48,929 nucleotides of DNA from an uncultured Pelagibacteraceae bacterium (GTDB lineage Bacteria > Pseudomonadota > Alphaproteobacteria > Pelagibacterales > Pelagibacteraceae), in assembly GCA_902633335.1 (NCBI GenBank), contig CACPFY010000009.1, forward strand, positions 1 through 48,929, read 5' to 3'. Every line of letters starts with the position of its first letter. The first letter of the stretch is position 1. This document shows, one piece after another, positions 1-8,216 of this stretch. The notes under the pieces were generated by a model that searched no databases, had not been told where the DNA came from, and saw only the letters and a list, made by a program, of their open reading frames with translations. The position numbers and the translations under genes were made by a program.

Positions 1-2
1 TT

Positions 3-227
3 GGTGATTTTTTTACTAATTTTATTTTTCATGAAGATATAGCTCCTAAGGTTTTTAAAATATTAAATCTAAAAGGAATAATAAATTTTGGTGGAAAATC
101 TCAAAGTGTTTTTAAATTTGCAAAAAAATATAATCCAAAAATTAAAAAAATTTCATGTAAAAAGTTTTTTGGAAAATCTTATCCTTCAAATACCTCGATG
201 AATTTAAGAAAATTCAAAAAAATTTAA
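3..227 (+). CDS. RmlD-like sugar-nucleotide reductase, C-terminal fragment
   Basis: An open frame enters from the left edge and stops at 225-227, leaving about 74 residues. The remnant contains INFGGKSQSVFKFAKKYNP followed by a basic tail ending in a serine/proline segment (YPSNTSMN). This resembles the C-terminus of RmlD-type NAD(P)-dependent dTDP-4-dehydrorhamnose reductases, where a conserved N-x-G-G turn precedes the last helices. The N-terminal Rossmann motif lies outside the window, so substrate and exact family cannot be fixed. It reads towards tauA but is separated from it by 142 bases with several hairpins, so it probably belongs to an unrelated upstream surface-sugar operon. Confidence 0.6.
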   Translation, partial: GDFFTNFIFHEDIAPKVFKILNLKGIINFGGKSQSVFKFAKKYNPKIKKISCKKFFGKSYPSNTSMNLRKFKKI

Positions 228-246
228 AAAAATTAGTATTATTTTT

Positions 247-336
247 AATTGCAACCTGCAATTGATTAATTGTTCAAACACCGCCTATTATTGAACACTC
301 TAGGTATTTACTTACGATTAAAATTCATTTTTAATC
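247..336 (+). promoter_or_regulatory. Inverted-repeat-rich leader upstream of tauA
   Basis: Three inverted repeats sit in the 142-base gap before tauA. They are AATTGCA/TGCAATT at 247-263 with a 3-base loop, TGTTCAA/TTGAACA at 271-297 with a 13-base spacer, and GATTAAAA/TTTTAATC at 316-336 with a 5-base loop. An AGGAG ribosome site follows at 361-365, just ahead of the ATG at 370. The first repeat could end the upstream transcript, and the second has the shape of a dimeric operator. No riboswitch family is recognised. Roles are inferred from symmetry only. Confidence 0.4.
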
Positions 337-369
337 TTCATTAATTAACAAACTATATATAGGAGAACT

Positions 370-1308
370 ATGAAAAAAATAATAAGCACAGTTCTTGGAA
401 TGGTTTTGGCTTTTTCTCTTTACTCTTCAGTTGCAAATTCTGCTGCTAAGGAAGTTAGAGTTGCGTACTTTTTAGAGTGGCCATCTCCAAATCTTGAGGA
501 CATGAATAAGAAAGCATATTCAAAAGCACTAGGTGTGCCAGTGAAATGGACTAATTTTACTAATGGTGTAGCTATGACAGATGCTATGTTAGCAGGAGAT
601 ATTGATATCTCTTACTCACAAGGTTTAATGCCTTACATTAACGCTGTTAAAGCAAAAGCACCTATCAGTTTAGTTGACGTTGCTATGGAATACGGTATGG
701 GGGGAACAACATGTGTTACTTCTAATAAATCTGGTATTACAAAAGCAAATGCTTCAGAGCTTGAAGGTAAAAAAGTTGCAGTTCCATTAGGAACTATGGC
801 TGAGTATGTTTTTACTGAGAGTATGAAAATAGTTGGAGCTGACAGAAAAAAAATGAATATTATTGCTATGGATCCTGAAGAGGGTGCAGCTGCATTAGTA
901 AGCGGTGATGTAGTGATGGCATGTTTATTTGGTGGTAATTCTATAAAGTCTGCAACATCAGTTGGAAAAAGACTTCTAACAGTTGATGAAGCACGTGCTG
1001 GTGGAATTATGGGTATTGATATCGTTTCTGTTACTAACAAGTTCATGAAAGAAAACCCAGGAATGTTAAAATCATTCGTTGAGTTAACTCATGAAGCTAA
1101 CGAAAGATACAGAAAAGGTGGAAGTGATATGAAAGCTATGTCTAAAGAGTCAGAAATGAAAGTTGCTGACATGAAAGATACTTTAAGTGGCTTTAAATTC
1201 TTAACACCAAAAGAAACAAAAAAATCTATGAAGAGTGGAAACCTTGCTAAGTTTTTAAAAGGATTTGACACTCCAAGAGGTACGGTAACTACTAAGTTTT
1301 TACCGTAG
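370..1308 (+). CDS. tauA: Sulfonate/taurine ABC transporter substrate-binding protein
   Basis: This 312-residue periplasmic binding protein has a clear Sec signal peptide in residues 1-25 with cleavage near NSAA. The mature part follows the NMT1/TauA/SsuA fold, including a DGVAMTDAML-like ligand-loop region, with AGDIDISYSQG near residue 80 and VPLGTMAEYVF near 140. An AGGAG ribosome site sits five bases before the ATG. The gene is followed by a strong hairpin with a T-run and then tauB and tauC, so the binding protein is probably made in excess of the membrane parts. Downstream sulfonate-degrading genes make taurine or a related sulfonate the likely ligand. The family also includes nitrate and thiamine-precursor binders, so the ligand is inferred. 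Confidence 0.85.
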   Translation: MKKIISTVLGMVLAFSLYSSVANSAAKEVRVAYFLEWPSPNLEDMNKKAYSKALGVPVKWTNFTNGVAMTDAMLAGDIDISYSQGLMPYINAVKAKAPISLVDVAMEYGMGGTTCVTSNKSGITKANASELEGKKVAVPLGTMAEYVFTESMKIVGADRKKMNIIAMDPEEGAAALVSGDVVMACLFGGNSIKSATSVGKRLLTVDEARAGGIMGIDIVSVTNKFMKENPGMLKSFVELTHEANERYRKGGSDMKAMSKESEMKVADMKDTLSGFKFLTPKETKKSMKSGNLAKFLKGFDTPRGTVTTKFLP

Positions 1309-1325
1309 TTTAAGAAATCAAATTA

Positions 1326-1362
1326 ATAGGCGCCAATTTATATAATTGGTGCCTATTTTTTT
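1326..1362 (+). terminator. Intra-operon terminator/attenuator between tauA and tauB
   Basis: A 13-base-pair stem (1326-1338 with 1344-1356, one G-U pair) closes on a five-base TATAT loop and runs into seven T residues at 1356-1362. This is a textbook Rho-independent shape. Because tauB starts at 1389 in the same direction, partial read-through would give more TauA than TauB and TauC. Confidence 0.85.
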
Positions 1363-1388
1363 AACAAAATATCTAATATAATTATTTT

Positions 1389-2186
1389 ATGAGCGACTTA
1401 ATTTCACAAAACTTAAATATGATTTTTAAAACTCCAAAAGGAGAGACTGTCCATGCGCTCAAAGATTTAAATTTCACAATAAAAAAAGGGGAATTGCTAA
1501 CTGTTCTTGGTCCCTCAGGATGTGGAAAAACAACTTTATTAAATATAACAGCAGGATTTATAAGACCGACTTCAGGAAAAATTACTCTTAATAATAAAGA
1601 AATCAATGGACCAGGTGTTGATAGAGGAATGGTTTTTCAGCAAGGTGCATTATTTGAATGGTTAACTGTTGCTGAGAATGTAAATTTTGGATTGAGAATG
1701 AAGGAAGAAGACGCTGCTCAAACACAAAAGAAGGTTGATGAGTGGTTGGATATAGTTGGTTTAAAAGGTTTTGGTAATACACCTACTTACCAATTATCTG
1801 GGGGTATGCAGCAAAGAGTAGCTTTGGCTAGATGTTTAATAAATGATCCTGATTTAATTTTAATGGATGAACCTCTAGGAGCTTTAGATGCATTAACGAG
1901 GGAAAAAATGCAGTCGTTAGTTCTTAAAATTTGGAAAGAAACAGGAAAAACAATTATTTTAATAACTCACTCGGTTGAAGAGGCATTATTGCTTGGAGAA
2001 AAAGTTTACGTTATGGCTCCAAGACCTGGAAGAATTCATAAAGAATACAAGTTACCATTTGCATCAATGGGTCTTAATGGAGACTTGAGAGAAATTAAAA
2101 ATAACAAAGAATTCGTTTCAAAAAGAGAGGAAATTCTCTCTATGATTTGGGATATGGAAGAAGAAATAATGGGTAAAGATAATTAA
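1389..2186 (+). CDS. tauB: Sulfonate/taurine ABC transporter ATPase
   Basis: This 265-residue ATPase energises the TauC permease at the inner membrane. All ABC motifs are visible: Walker A GPSGCGKTT near residue 41, Q-loop in MVFQQGALFEW near 80, signature LSGGMQQR near 136, Walker B LILMDEPLGALD near 155 and switch histidine in LITHS near 192. The shape matches the nitrate/sulfonate/taurine subfamily (SsuB/TauB). Its stop codon shares a base with the tauC start at 2186, indicating translational coupling. No missing residue is seen. Substrate comes from context. Confidence 0.88.
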   Translation: MSDLISQNLNMIFKTPKGETVHALKDLNFTIKKGELLTVLGPSGCGKTTLLNITAGFIRPTSGKITLNNKEINGPGVDRGMVFQQGALFEWLTVAENVNFGLRMKEEDAAQTQKKVDEWLDIVGLKGFGNTPTYQLSGGMQQRVALARCLINDPDLILMDEPLGALDALTREKMQSLVLKIWKETGKTIILITHSVEEALLLGEKVYVMAPRPGRIHKEYKLPFASMGLNGDLREIKNNKEFVSKREEILSMIWDMEEEIMGKDN

Positions 2187-4096
2187 TGATCACAGCTTTT
2201 TTAACTTTTGTATTTTTCTTTGCTATCGTTGGATGTGTTTTATACGGTAGAAAATTAATCAAAACAGAAAAAGTAGACGCTGTTTTTGGAAATCCAGAAA
2301 GAGCACAGGGTGGAATTCATTGGGTAATTGTTGGAAGTAGTTTCTTATTATTAGTTTGGCTTTACTACTCTTGGGACATTGCAAAATCTTTCTTTCCAAG
2401 ATCGGCTAATGAACTTTGTCAAGTTGGAAAGGTAAACGAATCCCTTCTTTCTCTTAAGTATCTTTTTCCAATTGAAGAGCGTCAACTAAAAAGTACTTCT
2501 GTAATTGAAACTGAAAAAGAAAATTTAAATAAAATAATTATTGAAATTAAAAAATCAGAAGAAGTAAAAAGTCAAGATAGAAACAAATTATTAAATTTTG
2601 TTTCACAAACTAAAAACACAATTCCTTTACTGACTAATGAAAAGCTTTTAAATAATGAAACAAAAAAGCAAATTAAAATAATTAATAATAAAATTATAGA
2701 TTTAACTAAAAATTTTAGAAAAAAGGATTATCCAAATGAGAGTGCTGAACAAGAAACAGAAAGAATTGAAGCTGCTAAAGAGGAAGGCAGTTGGAAAGCT
2801 TCAAGTACATCAATTGAAAACACTATTGAAATTCCCTCGATACCAAAAACAAAACGAGGTTTAAAATTTCAAGCAGCTGCTGAGGAGCTTAATTTGATTA
2901 GTGACGAGTTCTTTGAACTCCGAAACCATAATAGTCAATATACTTCAGCATTAGAAAAACTAAAAAAAGAGATTAAGGATTTCAGAACTAATCTTGGCTC
3001 TTCAGAGGAAATTTCTTCCTCGTTCGCAAAAGATATCTTAAAAATTGCACGAAGAATTGAATACGCAAGTATTTTTCCACCAAATACTTTGAAAGACATG
3101 CAGCTTTCAATAATTAATTTTGATAAAGCGCAGAAAAAAGAACAAGGCACTTTAAGATGGGTCGATATACTTTTGTTTCCGTCTGGTACCATTATTTCTA
3201 GCGGACCAAGTTGTTCAGAGCAAGGTTCAGGTAGATGGCTACCGAAGCCTTCAGATACAATTAATAAATTTACATTAATGCTTAACCCTAGTGTTGGTTA
3301 CAAACAAATTCCATTAATTTGGTATGAAATGATGGACGTGAGTAAGATTATTGGTTTCTTAATTCCTGATTGGTTTGCAGATATTTTACCTGGTGAATAC
3401 CCAGTTCATAACGAGCAGGGAGAAGTTAAACCCAACTTTAAAAGTAAAGTATTAAGTTTTGTTACAGGAGACTTCAATTTATTTAAAATTCCAATTCCAA
3501 CTGGTCATATATGGGACTCATTTTTAAGAGTCTTCCTTGGTCTTGTAGCGGGAATTATTGTAGGCGTGCCATTAGGATTGTTCATGGGTTTAAATAGATT
3601 TGCAAAAGGATTTTTTGATCCTTTAATTGAACTTTATAGACCTGTGCCACCATTAGCTTGGGCACCTTTAGTTATTTCAGTTTTAGGTATTGATAACCTT
3701 GGCAAAGTGTTCTTGTTATTTATGGTCTCGCTATCAATAATGATTATTTCGGCTAGAGCTGGGGCTTCAGGAACTCAATTATCCAAAATTCACGCCGCAC
3801 ATTCTCTTGGCGCATCTAAATGGCAAATATTAAGACATGTTATTTTCCCAAATTCTTTACCAGAAATTCTTACTGGTATAAGAGTGGCAACAGGAATGTG
3901 TTGGGGAACTTTAGTAGCTGCAGAATTTTTAGCAGGAACGACTGGCGTTGGATTTGTAGAAAATGTCGCTAAAAAATATTTCCAATATGAAGTAATATGG
4001 ATAACTATATTTATTATGGGAATGTTAGGTTTATTATTTGATATTACAATAAGAAAAATTATTGATAAAACTATTCCTTGGCGAGGAAAAGGTTAG
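2186..4096 (+). CDS. tauC: ABC permease with large N-terminal coiled-coil extension
   Basis: The protein has 636 residues, more than twice the usual 250-280 of TauC/SsuC permeases. Two hydrophobic segments (about 3-21 and 44-64) precede a charged, lysine/glutamate-rich region of roughly 90-320 predicted to be helical or coiled coil. A linker with more hydrophobic stretches follows, and the canonical permease domain begins near residue 430. The EAA-loop HAAHSLGASKWQILRHV lies near 535 and fits the ATPase-contact motif. The last part carries five or so membrane helices. The reading frame is unbroken, so this is a fusion or insertion and not a frameshift artefact. The extension may project into the periplasm and contact TauA or the envelope, which is inference. 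Confidence 0.85.
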   Translation: MITAFLTFVFFFAIVGCVLYGRKLIKTEKVDAVFGNPERAQGGIHWVIVGSSFLLLVWLYYSWDIAKSFFPRSANELCQVGKVNESLLSLKYLFPIEERQLKSTSVIETEKENLNKIIIEIKKSEEVKSQDRNKLLNFVSQTKNTIPLLTNEKLLNNETKKQIKIINNKIIDLTKNFRKKDYPNESAEQETERIEAAKEEGSWKASSTSIENTIEIPSIPKTKRGLKFQAAAEELNLISDEFFELRNHNSQYTSALEKLKKEIKDFRTNLGSSEEISSSFAKDILKIARRIEYASIFPPNTLKDMQLSIINFDKAQKKEQGTLRWVDILLFPSGTIISSGPSCSEQGSGRWLPKPSDTINKFTLMLNPSVGYKQIPLIWYEMMDVSKIIGFLIPDWFADILPGEYPVHNEQGEVKPNFKSKVLSFVTGDFNLFKIPIPTGHIWDSFLRVFLGLVAGIIVGVPLGLFMGLNRFAKGFFDPLIELYRPVPPLAWAPLVISVLGIDNLGKVFLLFMVSLSIMIISARAGASGTQLSKIHAAHSLGASKWQILRHVIFPNSLPEILTGIRVATGMCWGTLVAAEFLAGTTGVGFVENVAKKYFQYEVIWITIFIMGMLGLLFDITIRKIIDKTIPWRGKG

Positions 4097-4102
4097 TCAT
4101 TA

Positions 4103-4540
4103 ATGAAAAGGCTTTTGATCATAATATTTATTTTTCTTCTTCCAGCATCTCTCTTAGCTGATGAAAAGATAAAAGAAAAAAAAGTAGCTAAATATATCAT
4201 GGAAAACATTCAAAAAGATTATTTAAATTGTTACAGTTTCTATAAGGTTGCAGCAGAGAGCTTTAAGAAGGCTGGGAAAGATCAGGGAATTATAAAAAAT
4301 TTAGAAAATAGTGCAGATGTTTCATTAAAGTATAACTATGATTTAGGGGAAATTATGGGGTTAAATCCTGAAGTTATGGCTGAGATGACTAAGACAAAAA
4401 TAGATACGTTTGTGAAAATGGCAAACAAAGATTTTTCATCTTTAGCTAAAAAATATGGTCTCATGTGTAAGAGTTTGGTTGAGAATCCAGAGCAAAGAAC
4501 AAATTACTGGGAACAAAAAGGTTCTAAAATAATTAAGTGA
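4103..4540 (+). CDS. Small secreted protein of unknown function in tau operon
   Basis: I do not recognise this 145-residue protein. A signal peptide covers residues 1-19 (MKRLLIIIFIFLLPASLLA), and the mature part is helical, charged and about 125 residues long. Two cysteines, in LNCYSFYKVAAESF and LMCKSLVENP, are placed to form one disulfide and so support a periplasmic location. It begins six bases after tauC and its stop overlaps the next start as GTGA, so it belongs to the same transcript. It could be an accessory to the transporter or a general envelope protein. A second secreted protein of similar build, also with two mature cysteines, lies at 8846-9217. Confidence 0.75.
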   Translation: MKRLLIIIFIFLLPASLLADEKIKEKKVAKYIMENIQKDYLNCYSFYKVAAESFKKAGKDQGIIKNLENSADVSLKYNYDLGEIMGLNPEVMAEMTKTKIDTFVKMANKDFSSLAKKYGLMCKSLVENPEQRTNYWEQKGSKIIK

Positions 4541-5547
4541 AAAAAAAAGTAATACTTTCAAAACTTCAGAGAATTTTTAAAAAACATAATCTTCCAAACA
4601 ATCACTCCAGGATTTGTGCTGATTATTTACTTAAAGCTGAATTAATAAATGCACAGTCCCATGGTTTAGCAAGATTAAAGATGTATTGTGATAGACTGAA
4701 AAAAGGTCTTATAAATTCAAAACCAAAAATAAAAATAAAAAAAATCAGTTCATCTATCTCGCACATTAATGCAGATAACAGTATTGGTTTTGTTGCTGCT
4801 GATATAGGTATTAAGGTAGCTATTAAAAATGCAAAAAAAACTGGAATTGGTCTTGTGGCTATTAAAAAAAGTGGTCATTACGGATTATCTAGTTTTTATG
4901 CCGAGCAAGCTGTAAAGAAAAATTTAATAGTATTTTGCTTTACTAATGCTCCTCCTGCGTTAGCGCCATATGGAGCAAAAAAATCTTTGTTTGGAACTAA
5001 TCCTATTTGCTTTGGAGCACCAACAGGTAATACACCTTTTATATTCGACTCTTCAACTTCTTTAATTAATCGAGGTAAAATACGAAGAGCAGAAAAGTTG
5101 GGTTTAAAAATTCCTTTCGGCGTTGCTCTTAATAAAAAAGGAAAAATAACGACAGATGCTAAACAAGCCTTGCAAGGTACGCAACTACCTATGGCAGGAT
5201 TTAAAGGTTCAGGTTTAGCTTGGATGGTTGATATACTAAGTGGTGTTTTGACTGGAAGCAGCCATGGTGGAAAAACAAAAGATCCTTTTGATGACTTTTC
5301 AGGACCACAAAACGTAGGACATCTATTTATTACGATTAATCCTAATGTTTTTTCGGGAAATAGTTTTTTAAAAGAGATGAAAAAAAATATCAAATTAGTT
5401 AAAAAACTTCCTAAAGCAAAAGGATTTAGCTCAATAATGTATCCTGGAGAAAGAAAAAATAAGATATATAAAAAAAATATAAATAAAGATATATCTATAC
5501 CTTCAAAAATACTGAAAGAAATGGAAGACCTTGATGCTAACGAATAA
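4537..5547 (+). CDS. Ldh2/ComC-type NAD(P)-dependent 2-hydroxyacid dehydrogenase
   Basis: This 336-residue protein belongs to the malate/L-lactate dehydrogenase type-2 family (ComC, YiaK, AllD). The family's N-terminal SHGLARLKMY sits near residue 40 and KSGHYGLSSFYAEQA near 110, the latter carrying conserved histidines. The nucleotide-contact region FIFDSSTSLINRGKIRRA is near 170, and PMAGFKGSGLAWMVDILSG near 226. Start is GTG at 4537, overlapping the previous stop. Between tauABC and pta, with SuyAB elsewhere in the window, the best guess is a sulfolactate dehydrogenase like ComC, interconverting sulfolactate and sulfopyruvate. Malate or another hydroxyacid cannot be excluded from the sequence. 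Confidence 0.75.
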   Translation: MKKKVILSKLQRIFKKHNLPNNHSRICADYLLKAELINAQSHGLARLKMYCDRLKKGLINSKPKIKIKKISSSISHINADNSIGFVAADIGIKVAIKNAKKTGIGLVAIKKSGHYGLSSFYAEQAVKKNLIVFCFTNAPPALAPYGAKKSLFGTNPICFGAPTGNTPFIFDSSTSLINRGKIRRAEKLGLKIPFGVALNKKGKITTDAKQALQGTQLPMAGFKGSGLAWMVDILSGVLTGSSHGGKTKDPFDDFSGPQNVGHLFITINPNVFSGNSFLKEMKKNIKLVKKLPKAKGFSSIMYPGERKNKIYKKNINKDISIPSKILKEMEDLDANE

Positions 5548-6442
5548 AAACATAGTTTGTCCTGAAAATCTTTTAAACATTGCAAAAGGTAAAGGTCCAG
5601 TAAAAGCTGTAATAGTAAACGCTGTAAAAAAAGTTGCAATAGAGTCGGCTAAGCAAGCAGTTGAGGCAAATTTAATAACACCATTGTTTGTTGGAGATAA
5701 GTCAATAATCGAAAAAATTTCAAAAGAAATTAATTGGGATATTTCAAAATATGAAATTGTTCATGAGCCTAATGAAAATAGTACTGCTCCGATTGCTGCA
5801 AAATTAGCTAGTGAAGGAAAAGTAAAAATAATAGTTAAAGGTCATATTCACACAGATGTTTTAATGAAAGCAGTACTTAAAAGAGATTTAAATCTAATAG
5901 GTAAAAAAAGATTGAGCCATGTATGGCATATGACATTAGAAAAAAATGATAAGCCATTCATTATTACTGATGGTGCGTTAAACGTGTTACCTAAATTAGA
6001 AACTAAAATGCATATTCTAAAAAACTCTGTAGATTTTGCAAATAGGATAGGTATTGAAAAACCTAAAGTTTCAATTTTATCTGCCACAGAAGAAGTTTTA
6101 GAAAGTGTTCCAAGTTCTGTTGAAGCTAAAGAATTAACAAAGAGAGCTAAAGAGGAAGGTATTAAAGCTGATGTTTTTGGTCCTATGGCATTTGATAATT
6201 CGGTGTCTGAAAAAGCTGCCCAAATAAAAGGAATAAAAAATGCTGTTGCAGGAAAAACAGATATTCTATTGGTGCCTAATGTAGAAGCGGGTAATGGATT
6301 AGTTAAAATGATGATATTTTTTATGGGCGCTTGTGCTGCGGGAGTAGTTGTGGGCGGTAAAGTACCAGTTGTAATTACAAGTAGAGCAGATGATACTCAA
6401 GCAAGATTAGCCTCGATGGCGGCTGCTGTAGTAGCACTTTAA
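5534..6442 (+). CDS. pta: Phosphate acetyltransferase (short Pta form)
   Basis: Pta moves the acetyl group of acetyl-phosphate to CoA, completing the sulfoacetaldehyde branch after Xsc makes acetyl-phosphate. The 302-residue protein has the phosphate acetyl/butyryltransferase fold only, without the long regulatory N-terminus of E. coli Pta. Recognisable segments are VKGHIHTDVLMKAVL near 110, RLSHVWHM near 130, VPNVEAGNGLVKMM near 248 and PVVITSRADDTQARLASMA near the end. The TTG at 5531 is followed directly by an ATG at 5534, which I take as the start. It overlaps the preceding gene by 14 bases. Phosphate butyryltransferase is the alternative, but Xsc nearby favours acetyl transfer. Confidence 0.85.
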   Translation: MLTNKNIVCPENLLNIAKGKGPVKAVIVNAVKKVAIESAKQAVEANLITPLFVGDKSIIEKISKEINWDISKYEIVHEPNENSTAPIAAKLASEGKVKIIVKGHIHTDVLMKAVLKRDLNLIGKKRLSHVWHMTLEKNDKPFIITDGALNVLPKLETKMHILKNSVDFANRIGIEKPKVSILSATEEVLESVPSSVEAKELTKRAKEEGIKADVFGPMAFDNSVSEKAAQIKGIKNAVAGKTDILLVPNVEAGNGLVKMMIFFMGACAAGVVVGGKVPVVITSRADDTQARLASMAAAVVAL

Positions 6443-7149
6443 TGCAACCTTTAAAAAATTGGGACAATAAAACTTGGTTATCATCTAAAAAATATATTTT
6501 ATATTTTCACAAATTTTTAAATAAAAAATTTAAATTTAATTCAAATACTAAAATTTTAGATATAGGTTGTGGTAGAGCACATATAATAAGTTTTTTACAT
6601 AGAAAATACAAATTTAAAGAACAACCTATCGGTATAGATATAATAAAAAACAAAAATATAAAAAAAAACATTACTTTTATAAAAACAGACGCAAATAAAT
6701 ATTTAAAAAAAAATAAAAGGTTTGACTTAATCATTATTAAACAAACTGTTCATTTCTTTAATAAAAAAAAAATAACTTTCTTACTTGAGAAAATTAAAAA
6801 AAGTTTAAATCCAAGGGGTAAACTTTTAATTTTATCACTTAAAATAAAAAATAACAGGATTCCGTGCTTTAAAAAGATGAAACTTAAGTTAAATGAAAGT
6901 TTAAAAAAAGATAAAAAATTAATAGATTTTATTAAAAAAAATCTACCAAATTACAAATTATCCTATTTCAAATTTAAAGTAAGTATTACAAAAAAAAGAT
7001 ATTTAAGAATGATTAAAGACCGATATATTTCATGCTTATTGAAATTTTCAAATCAGGATATTAAAAATGGTATAAGTGAAATTAATTTAAGATATAGTAG
7101 AAAAATTCAATTTATAGATACTTTATTATGTATCTCATTTAGAAAATAA
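6442..7149 (+). CDS. Class I SAM-dependent methyltransferase
   Basis: This 235-residue protein has a SAM-binding motif I, ILDIGCGRAHIISFL, near residue 35. An acidic strand IGIDI follows near 65, and FDLIIIKQTVHFF near 94 replaces the usual post-II motif. It is extremely lysine-rich and AT-driven. It starts at the last base of the pta stop (TAATG), so it is translationally coupled to pta. The C-terminal third has no recognisable specificity domain. The substrate is unknown. Coupling to the sulfonate genes could be functional or merely compact genome packing. Confidence 0.7.
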   Translation: MQPLKNWDNKTWLSSKKYILYFHKFLNKKFKFNSNTKILDIGCGRAHIISFLHRKYKFKEQPIGIDIIKNKNIKKNITFIKTDANKYLKKNKRFDLIIIKQTVHFFNKKKITFLLEKIKKSLNPRGKLLILSLKIKNNRIPCFKKMKLKLNESLKKDKKLIDFIKKNLPNYKLSYFKFKVSITKKRYLRMIKDRYISCLLKFSNQDIKNGISEINLRYSRKIQFIDTLLCISFRK

Positions 7150-7842
7150 ATGACTGCAATAACTCGATCCAGACCAAACTTTTTTATAACCTTTCTCCAC
7201 TAAAAACTTATATATATAATTTTCTTTAATCTTTTTCTCTCTATCATCTGTTTCAAGCATTCCATAACCCAAAATTTCAACACAAATTAAAGATGGATCA
7301 TATTGTTTAAAATCTAATTTTTTTAAGACCTTCATTTCAGCTCCTTCTACATCAATATTTAAAAAATCTATTTTTCTTGCTTTATATTTTGAATTATTTA
7401 ACAAATTGTCAATAGAATTACATTTTATAGATTTTTCTTTAAAAATTCCATTAAAGTGCTGGATAGCAAGTTGTTTATTTGTAGTGTTTAGCTGACTGAA
7501 ATTTTTTTGATAATAAAAAATTATTTCGCCTTCTTTATCTGAAATAGCAGTCAATATATTTAAATCATTTGGTCTTAAAAAATTAAATAAATCTATGGAA
7601 AAATTATTAATATCAATATTTATTCCTTCCCACCCCTTTTGAAATAATAGTTGGGTGTTGTTCCGTTGAATCGGGTGGTGGGCTCCTATATCAACATAAA
7701 AACCTTTACTTTTTTTTTTGATATATTGCTCAATTGCAATATCCTCTCCATCCATAGAATAAGATTTCTTCTTTAAAAAATATTTATTTTTTAGATAAAT
7801 GTTTTGAAGTATATGAAGTTTGTTAAATATTTTACCCAACAT
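7135..7842 (-). CDS. FkbM-family methyltransferase
   Basis: A 235-residue FkbM-type SAM methyltransferase. The diagnostic features are the early SMDGEDIAIEQYI segment near residue 29, FYVDIGAHHP near 48 (SAM motif), WEGINIDIN near 70, and IDFLNIDVEGAEMKVLKKL near 158. Members usually O-methylate sugars, glycans or natural products. It converges with and overlaps the preceding plus-strand methyltransferase by 15 bases, so two different methyltransferases meet tail to tail. There is no signal peptide. The target is not predictable; surface polysaccharide modification is the commonest role in this family. Confidence 0.8.
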   Translation of the reverse strand: MLGKIFNKLHILQNIYLKNKYFLKKKSYSMDGEDIAIEQYIKKKSKGFYVDIGAHHPIQRNNTQLLFQKGWEGINIDINNFSIDLFNFLRPNDLNILTAISDKEGEIIFYYQKNFSQLNTTNKQLAIQHFNGIFKEKSIKCNSIDNLLNNSKYKARKIDFLNIDVEGAEMKVLKKLDFKQYDPSLICVEILGYGMLETDDREKKIKENYIYKFLVEKGYKKVWSGSSYCSHLFSK

Positions 7843-7879
7843 GATTTTTTTTAAACCATGTTGGATAAATTTAAAATAA

Positions 7880-8203
7880 CTATTTTCCTGGTTCTTTATA
7901 AGAACTAGCCATCTTTTGAGCAGTTTTAGCTATTCCGTTTAGATCGACATCTTCTAAAATAGTAAAATCTGATACTGCACCACTTGATACAGCAACCATT
8001 GCAGCAGCTGCTGCTTGTTCAAAAGTTCCTTCTATCTCTGCCATGAAATCATATTTTCCTCTTAGACCGGCATATCGAGTAACTTTTGCTCCTACTGAGG
8101 CAGCAAGTGCAGATGTAGCAGCTTTTCTATCTGTTGACGGGTTACTTACAAACCCACCAAGACCTTTTGCTGTGTAGCATCCTAATGTATAAAATTTAGC
8201 CAT
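7880..8203 (-). CDS. GYD-domain small protein
   Basis: The protein has 107 residues from the ATG at 8203, which has a GGAG ribosome site; a longer frame from 8227 lacks one and adds only eight charged residues. The body contains GLRGKYDFMAEIEGTFEQAA, matching the GYD domain named for its Gly-Tyr-Asp turn, here G-K-Y-D. GYD proteins have a ferredoxin-like dimeric alpha/beta fold. The catalytic role is unknown. It is the last of three small minus-strand genes that appear to share this fold, and lies downstream of the sulfopropanediol dehydrogenase genes. Confidence 0.65.
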   Translation of the reverse strand: MAKFYTLGCYTAKGLGGFVSNPSTDRKAATSALAASVGAKVTRYAGLRGKYDFMAEIEGTFEQAAAAAMVAVSSGAVSDFTILEDVDLNGIAKTAQKMASSYKEPGK

Positions 8204-8216
8204 TGTTTCTCCTTTC

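Noticed and set aside
4896-5639. Long open frame on the minus strand opposite the ComC-like and pta genes (247 codons)
   Set aside because: It lies opposite two genes with clear family motifs, its translation has no recognisable domain, and it has no ribosome site; taken as a shadow of the plus-strand coding.
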